Below are positions 16,077 to 24,545 of a DNA stretch of 32,273 nucleotides, piece after piece. The stretch spans positions 1 to 32,273 of the forward strand of contig JACYMC010000158.1 of NCBI GenBank assembly GCA_015272195.1. The letters are read 5' to 3'. The number at the start of each line of letters is the position of its first letter. Position 1 is the first letter of the stretch. The notes under the pieces are model-generated. The model saw only the letters and a program-made list of their open reading frames with translations, was not told the DNA's origin and did no database searches. The position numbers and the translations under genes are program-made. Source of the DNA: Candidatus Sericytochromatia bacterium. Lineage in GTDB: Bacteria; Cyanobacteriota; Sericytochromatia; UBA7694.

Positions 16077-16634
16077 TCAGGGCAGCCGGGCCAGAAAGTC
16101 GGCCAGAATCTGCCCGGTAATGCCCCAGATGGTATGGGGCGGATAGTCAAAATAATGGATCAGGTGTTCCCGGCCCCGGTAATGGCGCTGCTCGCGGCGC
16201 TGAAAGGCAGGATCAGCCAGATGGGCCAGCGGCACGCAGATGATCTCATCGATCTCTGTGGGATTGACTTTGAGATCGAGCGGCCCGTCAAAACGTCCCA
16301 CAATCGGGTAAAGCAGATAGTCACTGATGGTTTCCATGGGCGGCAGACTGCCCAGCAGGGTCACCTCAGCCGGGGGCAGGCCAATTTCTTCCCAGCTTTC
16401 GCGCAGGGCGGTCCAGGCCAGATGCCCGTCTTCGGCGTCAAACTTGCCGCCGGGAAAGGATATCTGCCCGCTGTGCTGACGCAGATGGGGTGATCGCCGG
16501 GTAAACACCAGCCAGTCCATGCCTTCGGCTTCATAAAGCGGCAACAAAACAGCTGCGGGCTTCAGCCGCGCAAGCGACGCGGGTTTTAAATCCTGGTGCG
16601 GCAGCAGCCGCAGTTCAGAATCCTGGATTTTCAA
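16077..16634 (-). CDS. Nudix hydrolase, CoA pyrophosphatase type
   Basis: The Nudix box is clear: GGKFDAEDGHLAWTALRESWEEIG, with Asp in place of the first Glu and the preceding HLRQHSGQISFPGGK, as in NudL-like enzymes that cleave coenzyme A to phosphopantetheine and 3',5'-ADP. I prefer the TTG at 16634 (185 residues): AGGAAG lies ten bases upstream, the length fits the family, and it frees the divergent promoter region. An ATG at 16721 would add 29 residues of low complexity and overlap the start codon of the 1705-residue gene on the other strand. The start is therefore uncertain, the family is not. It stands alone, 125 bases before ycf46. Confidence 0.85.
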   Translation of the reverse strand: MKIQDSELRLLPHQDLKPASLARLKPAAVLLPLYEAEGMDWLVFTRRSPHLRQHSGQISFPGGKFDAEDGHLAWTALRESWEEIGLPPAEVTLLGSLPPMETISDYLLYPIVGRFDGPLDLKVNPTEIDEIICVPLAHLADPAFQRREQRHYRGREHLIHYFDYPPHTIWGITGQILADFLARLP

Positions 16635-16660
16635 GGGGCTTTCACTTCCTGATTTGGATT

Positions 16661-16688
16661 TTGAGGGGCCGATGTTTTCTGTTATCTT
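16661..16688 (+). promoter_or_regulatory. Promoter of the 1705-residue protein gene
   Basis: TTGAGG (16661-16666) and TATCTT (16683-16688) are separated by 16 bases. TG at 16680-16681 makes the -10 extended (TGTTATCTT). A leader of about 25 bases contains the ribosome site AAGGGAG (16704-16710), nine bases before the ATG. Confidence 0.5.
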
Positions 16689-16719
16689 TAAAGCATAGCT
16701 TAAAAAGGGAGCGTGTGAC

Positions 16720-19700
16720 ATGAATACCCGTTCCAGCCCCCCCACCGCAGAGCAGGATCTTCTTGATTATTTACTGAGCCAGGCCCGCTGGTCTGAAGAA
16801 CAGCTGGCTGAAACCCAGGACAAATGGCGCGCCGATCGCCTGGACCTGCTGGGCAGCATGCAGGGCAAGCTGGTCCGCCTCAACGCCAGAGGCCAATTAC
16901 AATTTGAAGCCTTTCCGGCAGACAAACCCGAGATTCTGGCCAACGTGCCCCTGTTTAAAGAGCCTCCGGGTGTACGGGTCGGCCAGCGTGCCATTGCCTG
17001 GCTGAACCCCGAAAACGGTCGCCATGCTGATCATTTTAACCTACCGGTCCAGACCGAGCCCGGCCTGCTGATCTCACGGGAGCTGACCTGCATCTGGGAC
17101 GGCGCCATGGAATCAGCACCCCATCTGGCTGCCACCCTGCGCTGGACCGATATGGCCGCCATCGATCAGCGTGCACAGCACGCTGACTTTCTGGCGGCCC
17201 CAGCCCACGACCTGCTGTTTGTTGCCCTTCGTGAAGCCGGTGAGGTCAGGGCCTACTCGCTGCGCGACTATGCCGAACTGGCCAACTGGGAGGTGCGCCT
17301 GCCGGGCAACACCAAAGCCATCAATCTGGCCCTCGATAAAACCCAGGACGCCCTGTACATGACTGACAATGTCTCGGGCCAGATCTGGATTGTGGATTTG
17401 CCCGATCTCAGCCACAAGGTCTACAAATCCGGCATGGGTATTCTGGGCAATCTGGCCCCGGCCGCCACGCCGGGCCATCTTTTTCTGACCGTGCTCAAGC
17501 CCAGTTTCAGCATGATTTATTTTGAAACCGAGCGCATGCAGGCCACCTACTCAGTGGAGATCAAAGGTGAATCCTGGCTGGAACAGCCCGAACACGCCCT
17601 GCCCCAGGATCCGATCTGCGTTTTTGACGAAGGCAGCCTGATCATTCTGATGACGGCTCTGGTGCAGGGTGGGCAGCCGGCGGCCTGTATCAACGTGGTC
17701 GACGGGGCTGAAATCCGCACCATCAGGCGCTACACTGTGCCTGACAATCTCAAGCCCGTGGCCCTGGCCCGCCCGCTGGATAACCCTTACCATGCCTGGC
17801 GTGCACTGGATTTCAAAACCTGGCTGGAGCAGCAGCAATTGCTGAAAGCCGGTGAAGTTGAAGCCTGGCTGCAGGCCAAAGCTGAAGCGGCTGCCGCCGC
17901 CGAAAGCAATGGCCCTTTTCGCAAGCTGCCCGAGGCCAAAAAGCGCGATCCCTTTCATATTTACCAGCCGCCCAAAGTGGACCCCAAACTCTGGGAGCAA
18001 GTCGATGAGGCCGCTGCTGAAATCGACCTGCCTGCCGGGGCTGAAGACGCGATTGTCGATCTGATCAACTGGGCCTTTTACCGCCTGACCCTGACCAATT
18101 TACTGATTCATGCCGACGAAGCCAAACGCATGCGCAAGCTGGCCCATGAGATCAGACAGCAACTCAAAACCAAAAAGGTGGTGCTGGCCAAACTCGATGA
18201 CGTGCTGGGCCAGCACGCCTTTGAAACCCCCATTGATCGCCAGAGCGTGCTGGAACTGCTGCACCAGTCGCGCATGGAGGGCCGCTTTTTCAGACTCGAA
18301 GAACTCTGCCCCATGTGCCAGACGCCCCTTGAAGGCAGCAGCTGCCCGGCCTGTGCTTTTGCCCTCAGTCTGCCAGAAGAACAGGCCATTGATCCACAGC
18401 ACTACAGCGCTGAGCCCGTCACATCGCTCTTCCCGGGCCAGATTCTGCTGGCCGACCCGGAGCGCAACCTGCTGCTGACCCTCAATATCTGGGGCCAGCC
18501 CCTGCAGGAGTTCAAGGGTGAAGCAGCCGAAATCAAACAAATCACCGGGGCGGTAGCCCTGCCCAACCGCAACTACCTGATTGCCGATGCCCTCGGCAAC
18601 CGCCTGGGCGAGTACAGCCCGGCAGGTGATTGTCTCTGGAAAGCCCGCCTGGCCCTCAAAAAGCCCGTGATGTGCACCTTTATTCAGGTTGAAGACGAAT
18701 GGCACTATCTGGTAGTGGACCAGGGCAATCAGCGTATTCTGACCCTCGATGCCAGCGGTCGTCACCACCGCCGCTACCCCACCCTGCGCACCGCTCCCGA
18801 AGACAAGCTGCAGCAACCGGTCGATGTGCAGGTCACACCCAGCAAAAGCTGGCTGATCTCGGATCCGGGCCTGGGCTGCGTGCTCGAAACCGGCGAGCGC
18901 GGCGAGATTTTGCAGCGCTTTGGGCCTGAGCAGGGCGTGAGTCAGCCGATCGCCGCCCGACGGCGCTGGGACGGCCGCACCGAAATTCTGGACGGCGCCA
19001 GCCAAACCTGGCTGCTCTTTGCCGCCGATGCCGCAGCCGGCGATCTGCCTGAAGCCCGCTATACCTACTGGCCACCCGATGTGACCGATGCTGCCGCCTG
19101 GGTCGACAAAGCTCCGCCCCAGCGGGCCTCGCGCCTGCACAACGGCGAATGGATTCTGAGTGGCCCGGACTATTATCTGCACCTGGCCCCGGAGTTTGGT
19201 ATCGTCCGCCGCCTGAGCCTGCTGCCCGACCCCCAGACCCAGCAGGAACTGCTGCGGGTCAGCTTCCGCTCGCGTTCAGGCAAAGAGGTGCGCCAGCGCC
19301 AGCTGGCCGAGTACGCTGAGACCCTGCAAAAGATGGCGCTGCTCAATGAAGCCCCCGAAGACCGCCTGACGGCCCTGGCCAAACATGTGCAGGCCGTGCG
19401 CTTCAGCCCCGGCCAGTGGCTGCTGCGTCCCGGTGAAATGGGCTCAGCTCTCTTCTGGCTGATCGAAGGCGAGTTGGAAATCATCGCTCCGGAAGACGAG
19501 CACCCGGTGATCTTTAAGGTCAAGCCCGGCGAGCTCTGTGGCCAACAGGCGGTGATCAATGCCGAAATGGACTACAAGCCCGGCATCCGGGCCCTCAGCG
19601 AAAGCCGCGTGCTGATGCTGGAGCGCGGCGAGTTTAAAAAAGCCGTGGTCAGCTTTCCACGACTGTTTCAGATTGTGCGCGAAGTGCACCAGGATCAGCT

Positions 19701-21837
19701 GCGGCGCTTTAAAAACTTTCAGGAGCGCAAAACCGAAGACCTGCAGGATCTGCTGCGAAACCGCATGGCTGAAAGCCGCATCCGCGAATTCAGTATCTTT
19801 GCCGACGCCAGCCCGGCCTTTATTGAGGCCATTTCAGAGCGTCTGCACGCACGGGCCTACCTGCCGGATCAGGAGGTCTTCGGGCGCATGGAGTCCGGCG
19901 GCTCCCTGTTCTTTGTGGTCGAAGGCCTGCTGGGTCTGCTGCGCAAGGGCGAAACCCAGCCCAGCATCACCCTAGAAGCCGGCCAGATTCTGGGTGAAAT
20001 GGCCCTGTTGCTCGATCAGCCTCGCTCCGCCACGGCCCTGACCCTCGATTACTGCAAGTTTTTTGAACTGGAGCTGAACGACGCCAAAGCCCTCTGGACC
20101 CAGTACCCCTGGTTTAAAACCCGTCTGGAGGCCCTGGCCCATGAACGTCAGCAAACCAATGACAAAGCCCTGCAAGACTTTATGAAAGCCGCAGGCATTG
20201 ACCGTGCCGACCTGCCCCAGGTGTTTGTACAGCCCGAAGGCCTGCGCGAAAGCGGCCAGATCTACTACACCCACAGCCCCGAAGAAGACGTGCTGTTTGG
20301 CTTTAACAGCCTGGGCGAAGTCCTCTGGCACTGGGGCCGCGAATCTGAGCGCAGCCTGGACCAACCCGCCCAGCTGCACGATCTGGGCGACAGCCTGCTC
20401 GTACTCGACAACGGCAATGAGCGCATTCTCGAAATCGACAAAGCCAGTCGTGAGATCCGGCGCCGCTGGCGCGGCCAGCTCAGCCAGCCCCTCAGCGCCT
20501 GTCTGACGCCCGAGGGCTTTTTGCTGGTCGCCGATACAGGCCACCAACGGCTGGTGGTGATCGACGAAAGCGGGCGCGAGCTCTGGGACTATGCCGCCCC
20601 CGACCGGGCCATTCAGGATCCCCGCTTTGTGACGGTCACGCCTGAAAACACCATTCTGTTTGCTGACGCCGGGCTGCACATGATTTCAGAAATCTCCCGC
20701 GAGGGCAAAGTGCTCTGGTCCTATGGCCGGGCCGGTTTTGCAGGCAACGAACCCGAAAAACTCAATCAGCCGGGCTTTGCCCTGCGTCGTGAAGACGGCA
20801 GCACCCTGATTGCCGACAGCGGCAACCACCGTCTGATCTGGTCAGAGCCCGATCAGGAACCCCGCATCATCAAACTGGGTTATCTGGAGCCCGCTTTTGA
20901 ACCCGGCCAGTGCCAGGTGGATCTCAGCACCGGCGAGATCCTGGTCTATGAGCGCAGCGGCTCGCGCGTGATCAAGCTGAGCTGGCGCGGCGAGCTGATC
21001 TGGCAGGCCGGGTTTGATTTCAGTGTCAGCACCGCTCCGGTCAGCAGTGCACCAGAAGTCAGTAAAGATCCGCACTGGGTACTCGATCTGGAAGCCCTGG
21101 CGGCAGCGTCACCTGCGCCCGACAGCGCAGCAGCTGAAAGCGAGCGTACCAAAGAAAGCACCGAACAAAACCCCGAAGATGCTGAAAGCCTGCTGAGCGC
21201 CTGGGAGCAGCACAGCGGAGAAAGCGAAGCCGACCCCGCAGCACAGGAGAGCCTGCTGCTGCCCGAAATTGACGCCCAGCTCGACGAAGCCCTGCAGGCC
21301 GCCGCCGCCGAAGATGCGGCCAAAATCAGCGCGCCCCCGCCCGCACCCAGCTTTGACTTTCTGGACGATGATCTGGCGGCCGGTGAAGTCATGCCCGAAA
21401 CCCAGATTTTACCGCCCATCAGCCCCCAGGATGCCTGGGGTGCTCTGGACTTTCTGGACGATGGCCCGGCTGACGAAGAAGCGCTGCCCGCAGTCAGTCC
21501 CGATACGGCCTGGCAAGGTCTGGACTTTCTCAACGAAGCCAGCGAGACCGCAGCACCGGATCAGGAAGCGGCCGCTGCACCAGAAACCGAAGCTCAGACT
21601 GAAGCTGCGAAAGCGCCTGACGCTGAGGTGCTTGACTTTCTGGACACCCCACCCCCAAAGTCGCGCTCTGGGGGCACACAGCCTTTGCCGCCGCTCGAAA
21701 ACGTGCTGCCTGAAGACGATCCGCTGGCCTTTCTGGAGCCCTCTGCAGAGCGTCCCCGGCGGGGCGGCAGCCAGCCACTGCCGGACCTCGACAGCGTGCT
21801 GAATTGCGATACGAACTCACCTCAGAGCGGCACCTGA
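16720..21837 (+). CDS. Giant NHL-propeller protein with zinc ribbon and two cyclic-nucleotide-binding domains
   Basis: This 1705-residue protein has no signal peptide or membrane segment. In order: a helical N-terminus; propeller-like repeats (about 100-350); a helical linker; a zinc ribbon (Cys530, 533, 542, 545); a second repeat set (about 560-850, for example YLIADALGNRLGEY); cNMP-binding domain 1 (about 876-980); cNMP-binding domain 2 (about 1024-1125); an NHL-like propeller (about 1160-1440, LLVADTGHQRLVVID, TLIADSGNHRLIW); and an Ala/Pro/Glu-rich disordered tail. Domain 2 keeps the phosphate-binding cassette GEMALLLDQPRSATA with Glu and Arg. Domain 1 (GELCGQQAVINAEM) lacks that Arg and may not bind ligand. 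It is likely a cytoplasmic cAMP- or cGMP-responsive scaffold, by inference. It stands alone with its own promoter. Confidence 0.85.
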   Translation: MNTRSSPPTAEQDLLDYLLSQARWSEEQLAETQDKWRADRLDLLGSMQGKLVRLNARGQLQFEAFPADKPEILANVPLFKEPPGVRVGQRAIAWLNPENGRHADHFNLPVQTEPGLLISRELTCIWDGAMESAPHLAATLRWTDMAAIDQRAQHADFLAAPAHDLLFVALREAGEVRAYSLRDYAELANWEVRLPGNTKAINLALDKTQDALYMTDNVSGQIWIVDLPDLSHKVYKSGMGILGNLAPAATPGHLFLTVLKPSFSMIYFETERMQATYSVEIKGESWLEQPEHALPQDPICVFDEGSLIILMTALVQGGQPAACINVVDGAEIRTIRRYTVPDNLKPVALARPLDNPYHAWRALDFKTWLEQQQLLKAGEVEAWLQAKAEAAAAAESNGPFRKLPEAKKRDPFHIYQPPKVDPKLWEQVDEAAAEIDLPAGAEDAIVDLINWAFYRLTLTNLLIHADEAKRMRKLAHEIRQQLKTKKVVLAKLDDVLGQHAFETPIDRQSVLELLHQSRMEGRFFRLEELCPMCQTPLEGSSCPACAFALSLPEEQAIDPQHYSAEPVTSLFPGQILLADPERNLLLTLNIWGQPLQEFKGEAAEIKQITGAVALPNRNYLIADALGNRLGEYSPAGDCLWKARLALKKPVMCTFIQVEDEWHYLVVDQGNQRILTLDASGRHHRRYPTLRTAPEDKLQQPVDVQVTPSKSWLISDPGLGCVLETGERGEILQRFGPEQGVSQPIAARRRWDGRTEILDGASQTWLLFAADAAAGDLPEARYTYWPPDVTDAAAWVDKAPPQRASRLHNGEWILSGPDYYLHLAPEFGIVRRLSLLPDPQTQQELLRVSFRSRSGKEVRQRQLAEYAETLQKMALLNEAPEDRLTALAKHVQAVRFSPGQWLLRPGEMGSALFWLIEGELEIIAPEDEHPVIFKVKPGELCGQQAVINAEMDYKPGIRALSESRVLMLERGEFKKAVVSFPRLFQIVREVHQDQLRRFKNFQERKTEDLQDLLRNRMAESRIREFSIFADASPAFIEAISERLHARAYLPDQEVFGRMESGGSLFFVVEGLLGLLRKGETQPSITLEAGQILGEMALLLDQPRSATALTLDYCKFFELELNDAKALWTQYPWFKTRLEALAHERQQTNDKALQDFMKAAGIDRADLPQVFVQPEGLRESGQIYYTHSPEEDVLFGFNSLGEVLWHWGRESERSLDQPAQLHDLGDSLLVLDNGNERILEIDKASREIRRRWRGQLSQPLSACLTPEGFLLVADTGHQRLVVIDESGRELWDYAAPDRAIQDPRFVTVTPENTILFADAGLHMISEISREGKVLWSYGRAGFAGNEPEKLNQPGFALRREDGSTLIADSGNHRLIWSEPDQEPRIIKLGYLEPAFEPGQCQVDLSTGEILVYERSGSRVIKLSWRGELIWQAGFDFSVSTAPVSSAPEVSKDPHWVLDLEALAAASPAPDSAAAESERTKESTEQNPEDAESLLSAWEQHSGESEADPAAQESLLLPEIDAQLDEALQAAAAEDAAKISAPPPAPSFDFLDDDLAAGEVMPETQILPPISPQDAWGALDFLDDGPADEEALPAVSPDTAWQGLDFLNEASETAAPDQEAAAAPETEAQTEAAKAPDAEVLDFLDTPPPKSRSGGTQPLPPLENVLPEDDPLAFLEPSAERPRRGGSQPLPDLDSVLNCDTNSPQSGT
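21352..21810 (+). repeat. Repeated short motifs in the tail of the giant protein
   Basis: The encoded tail carries an (L/F)(D/A)FL(D/N/E) motif five times (FDFLDDD, LDFLDDG, LDFLNEA, LDFLDTP, LAFLEPS), separated by acidic and Pro-rich linkers. A second motif occurs twice: RSGGTQPLPPLENVL and RRGGSQPLPDLDSVL. Such spaced motifs in a disordered tail usually dock a partner several times. Confidence 0.7.
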
Positions 21838-21884
21838 ACCCAAGCGAGGGCAAAGCGGTTTAACCCAACGCATGCAGAACGGCC

Positions 21885-22559
21885 TCAGCGGCGCCCCAGC
21901 ACCTCAATTTCGGCCAGGCCAGCCACGCCGGAAGCGCGGGTCACGGTCAGGCGCAGGGAAGTGGCGCGGTCAACGGGCTTTTTGAGCACAATATTGATGT
22001 CTTCGCTGCCGGCAGGCACGGCAACGGTTTCGTTGAGCAGAATGCCCTGGGCGCTGGTGATCAGCAGGCTCAGCTCCTGAATCGGCAGACCGGCGCCGCG
22101 TTCGCGGTCGGCGCGCAGATTGACGCTCAGAATGCCTACCGGCTCCTGAAAGGCCACTTCAATGGTGGGCAGACGGCCCCGTGAGGGCAGGTCCTGCTCC
22201 GCCGCAAACCAGGAGGTTGTCAGCTTGCCGTCCAGCAGACGGTCTTTGGCGTAGGTGTCGTTGAGGGTCGAGCTGACGCTCAGGCTGGTACCGGGCTGGC
22301 GGGCCAGGTTCCAGTCCACCGAAACGGGCGTGGGGTCGCTGGAGCGCACCACTTCCAGCGCCAGTTCAGGTGCGGCAGGTGCTTCGCTGTTCTGCTGCAC
22401 GCTGGCCGCAGGCCGCGCACTGGAAGCAGCAGAAGGCTGCTCTTCGGTCAAAGGACGCAAAATCGTGCCCACAGACGAGACGAGGTCCAACACCTCACAG
22501 GCAGGCAAAGTCAGCAGGGTCAAGAAGAGTAAAGAAGCACGCAAAGGTTTTAAAGGCAT
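21885..22559 (-). CDS. Lipoprotein with discoidin-like (F5/8 type C) domain
   Basis: The 224-residue product has a lipoprotein signal with lipobox LPAC (Cys21), then an Ala/Ser/Pro-rich linker (about 35-70), then a C-terminal beta domain. Segments YAKDRLLDGKLTTSWFAAE, PTIEVAFQEPVGILSVNLR and LRLTVTRASGVAGLAEIEVLG match the pattern of F5/8 type C (discoidin-like) galactose-binding folds, which bind carbohydrate or lipid surfaces. It is therefore probably a surface-anchored binding protein. It faces the giant gene convergently, with 47 bases and no clear terminator between them, and is divergent from transketolase. A possible -10 TACAAT lies at 22604-22609 on the minus strand. Confidence 0.8.
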   Translation of the reverse strand: MPLKPLRASLLFLTLLTLPACEVLDLVSSVGTILRPLTEEQPSAASSARPAASVQQNSEAPAAPELALEVVRSSDPTPVSVDWNLARQPGTSLSVSSTLNDTYAKDRLLDGKLTTSWFAAEQDLPSRGRLPTIEVAFQEPVGILSVNLRADRERGAGLPIQELSLLITSAQGILLNETVAVPAGSEDINIVLKKPVDRATSLRLTVTRASGVAGLAEIEVLGRR

Positions 22560-22614
22560 TTTTTCTGTCTTTTTACTTGATTTTCGGGCGAAGTACCTGC
22601 CCCATTGTAGCCCG

Positions 22615-22642
22615 TTCAGCCGATGCGAAGCAATGGTATACT
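22615..22642 (+). promoter_or_regulatory. Promoter of transketolase
   Basis: TTCAGC (22615-22620) and TATACT (22637-22642) are separated by 16 bases, and TGG directly before the -10 makes it extended. The leader is about 30 bases with AAAAGGAA as ribosome site. The minus-strand -10 of the lipoprotein gene (22604-22609) lies beside it, so the two promoters could interfere. Confidence 0.55.
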
Positions 22643-22679
22643 GTCTGCAGCACGATTATTGAAGAGAAAAGGAATCACC

Positions 22680-24545
22680 ATGCCCTTAGAACCCCAGCTC
22701 AAACAACAGCTTGAATCCCTCGCCCACCTGATCCGGCGCGACAGCATCGACCTCACCACCCAGTCCGGCTCCGGGCACCCCACTACCTGTATGAGTGCCG
22801 CCGATATTATGTCCTGGGTCTTTTTCCGCGAAATCCGCCTGGACCAGCACAACCTGGATCACCCCCTGGCTGACAAATACATTTTCTCCAAAGGCCATGC
22901 CGCGCCCCTGCTCTATGCCCTGATGTACCGCCTGGGCTATCTTGAAGCCGACGAACTCAAAAGTTTCCGCGAAATCGGCTCCCGCCTGGAAGGCCACCCC
23001 ACCCTGCGCCTGCCCGGTGTGGTGGCCGCCACCGGCTCCCTGGGCCAGGGTCTGTCGGTCGCTGCCGGCATGGCCGAGGTTTACCAGCGCGAAGGCCGCG
23101 ACCAGAAGGTCTATGTACTGATGGGTGACGGCGAGATCAACGAGGGCCAGGTCTGGGAAGCCGCCATGCTGGCAGGCTCCCGCAAGCTGAGCAACCTGAT
23201 TGGCATTGTGGACCGCAACCGCATCCAGCAGAGCAATTTCTGTGATCAGATTGTGGACGCTGAGCCCCTCGACGAAAAATTCCGCAGCTTTGGCTGGGAA
23301 ACGGTCCGCATCAACGGCCACGATTTTGACGCCATTGCGGAGGCCTTTGCCAAAGCCCGCGCCAATACCGACAAACCCTTTATGATTGTGGCCGACACCG
23401 AAAAAGGCTACGGTGTCTCTTTTCTGTCGGGCCAGCTCAAACGCCACGGCGTGGCTTTGAGTGCTGCCGAAAAAGAACAGGCCTATGCCGAGCTGCCCGT
23501 GGCTGATGACCTCGATATTGCTGCCCTGACCCAGTCGCGCAAAGACTTTGGCCCCGTGGCCGAGCTGCAGCCCGTGCGCCTGAGCTACAGCCTCAGCAGC
23601 GCCGATTTTGACCCTGCCAAAAAGTACGCCGCCCGCGCAGCCTATGGTGACGCCCTCAAAAAGCTGGGCGGCCTCTCGGAGCGGATCTGGGTGCTCGACG
23701 GCGACACCAGCAACTCGACCTACAGCGATCGCTTTGCCGGGGCTTACCCGGACCGCCACCTGGAGTGTGGCATTGCTGAGCAGAACCTCGTTTCAGCCGC
23801 TGTGGGCGTGGCCGCCACCGGCAAAGTGGCCGTCAGCAACTCCTTTGCCCGCTTCTTTGAACGGGCCTACGACCAGATCGAAATGGGCGCTTATTCTCAG
23901 GCCAACTTTAAAATTGTGGGCTCTCACGTGGGCATTTCGATTGGTGAAGACGGTGCCTCGCAGATGGCCATGGCCGACTGCGGCTTTATGCGCGCCATTC
24001 CCGATGCCGTGGTCCTCAGCCCGTCAGACTATGTCTCGGCCTTTAAGCTGACCCAGGCCCTGCTGGAGCACGAGGGCTTCTGCTATATGCGCACATTCAG
24101 AGGTGCGGCCTCCGTACTCTACAGCGCAGACGAAAGCTTCCCCCTGGGCGATTACAAGGTGCTGCGCCAGAGTGAAAGCGACGCGGCTGTGGTGCTGGCC
24201 ACCGGCTATGTGGTACACGAAGCGCTCAAGGCCGCCGACAAGCTGGCCGAAAGCGGCCTGAACGTGCGCGTGATCGACGTTTACAGCCTCAAACCCTTTA
24301 ACAACGACAAGCTGCGCGCCGAGTGCGAGAGCCTGGGCATCAAACATGTCTTTACCCTCGAAGACCACTATGCCACCGGCGGCCTGGGTGATCTGGCCCT
24401 GGACGCCCTCAACGGCAGCGGCATCCGGGTCGAAAAGGTCGCCGTACAGGGCTGGCCAGAGTCAGGCAGCCCCGAAGCCCTGCTGGCCAAATACGGCATT
24501 GATGCTGCGGCCCTGTACGCCCGCGTGAAGCAGGTTCTGAGCTGA
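22680..24545 (+). CDS. tkt: Transketolase
   Basis: This 621-residue enzyme moves two-carbon ketol units between sugar phosphates in the pentose phosphate pathway, using thiamine diphosphate and a divalent metal. Visible landmarks are the N-terminal SGSGHPTTCMS and FSKGHAAPLLYALMY, the thiamine-binding GDGEINEGQVWEAA...NRI region (about 149-182), the pyrimidine-domain segment ECGIAEQNLVSAAVG with catalytic Glu, and SNSFARFFERAYDQI. The length and motifs match the shorter, animal-like type rather than the E. coli type of about 660 residues. I start at 22680 because AAGGAA lies six bases upstream. A single TGA separates it from the next gene in the same frame. Confidence 0.96.
   Translation: MPLEPQLKQQLESLAHLIRRDSIDLTTQSGSGHPTTCMSAADIMSWVFFREIRLDQHNLDHPLADKYIFSKGHAAPLLYALMYRLGYLEADELKSFREIGSRLEGHPTLRLPGVVAATGSLGQGLSVAAGMAEVYQREGRDQKVYVLMGDGEINEGQVWEAAMLAGSRKLSNLIGIVDRNRIQQSNFCDQIVDAEPLDEKFRSFGWETVRINGHDFDAIAEAFAKARANTDKPFMIVADTEKGYGVSFLSGQLKRHGVALSAAEKEQAYAELPVADDLDIAALTQSRKDFGPVAELQPVRLSYSLSSADFDPAKKYAARAAYGDALKKLGGLSERIWVLDGDTSNSTYSDRFAGAYPDRHLECGIAEQNLVSAAVGVAATGKVAVSNSFARFFERAYDQIEMGAYSQANFKIVGSHVGISIGEDGASQMAMADCGFMRAIPDAVVLSPSDYVSAFKLTQALLEHEGFCYMRTFRGAASVLYSADESFPLGDYKVLRQSESDAAVVLATGYVVHEALKAADKLAESGLNVRVIDVYSLKPFNNDKLRAECESLGIKHVFTLEDHYATGGLGDLALDALNGSGIRVEKVAVQGWPESGSPEALLAKYGIDAAALYARVKQVLS

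Noticed and set aside
22686-23759. Minus-strand open frame of 357 codons
   Set aside because: It is antisense to transketolase, which has full family motifs; the GC-rich third positions keep the opposite frame open.
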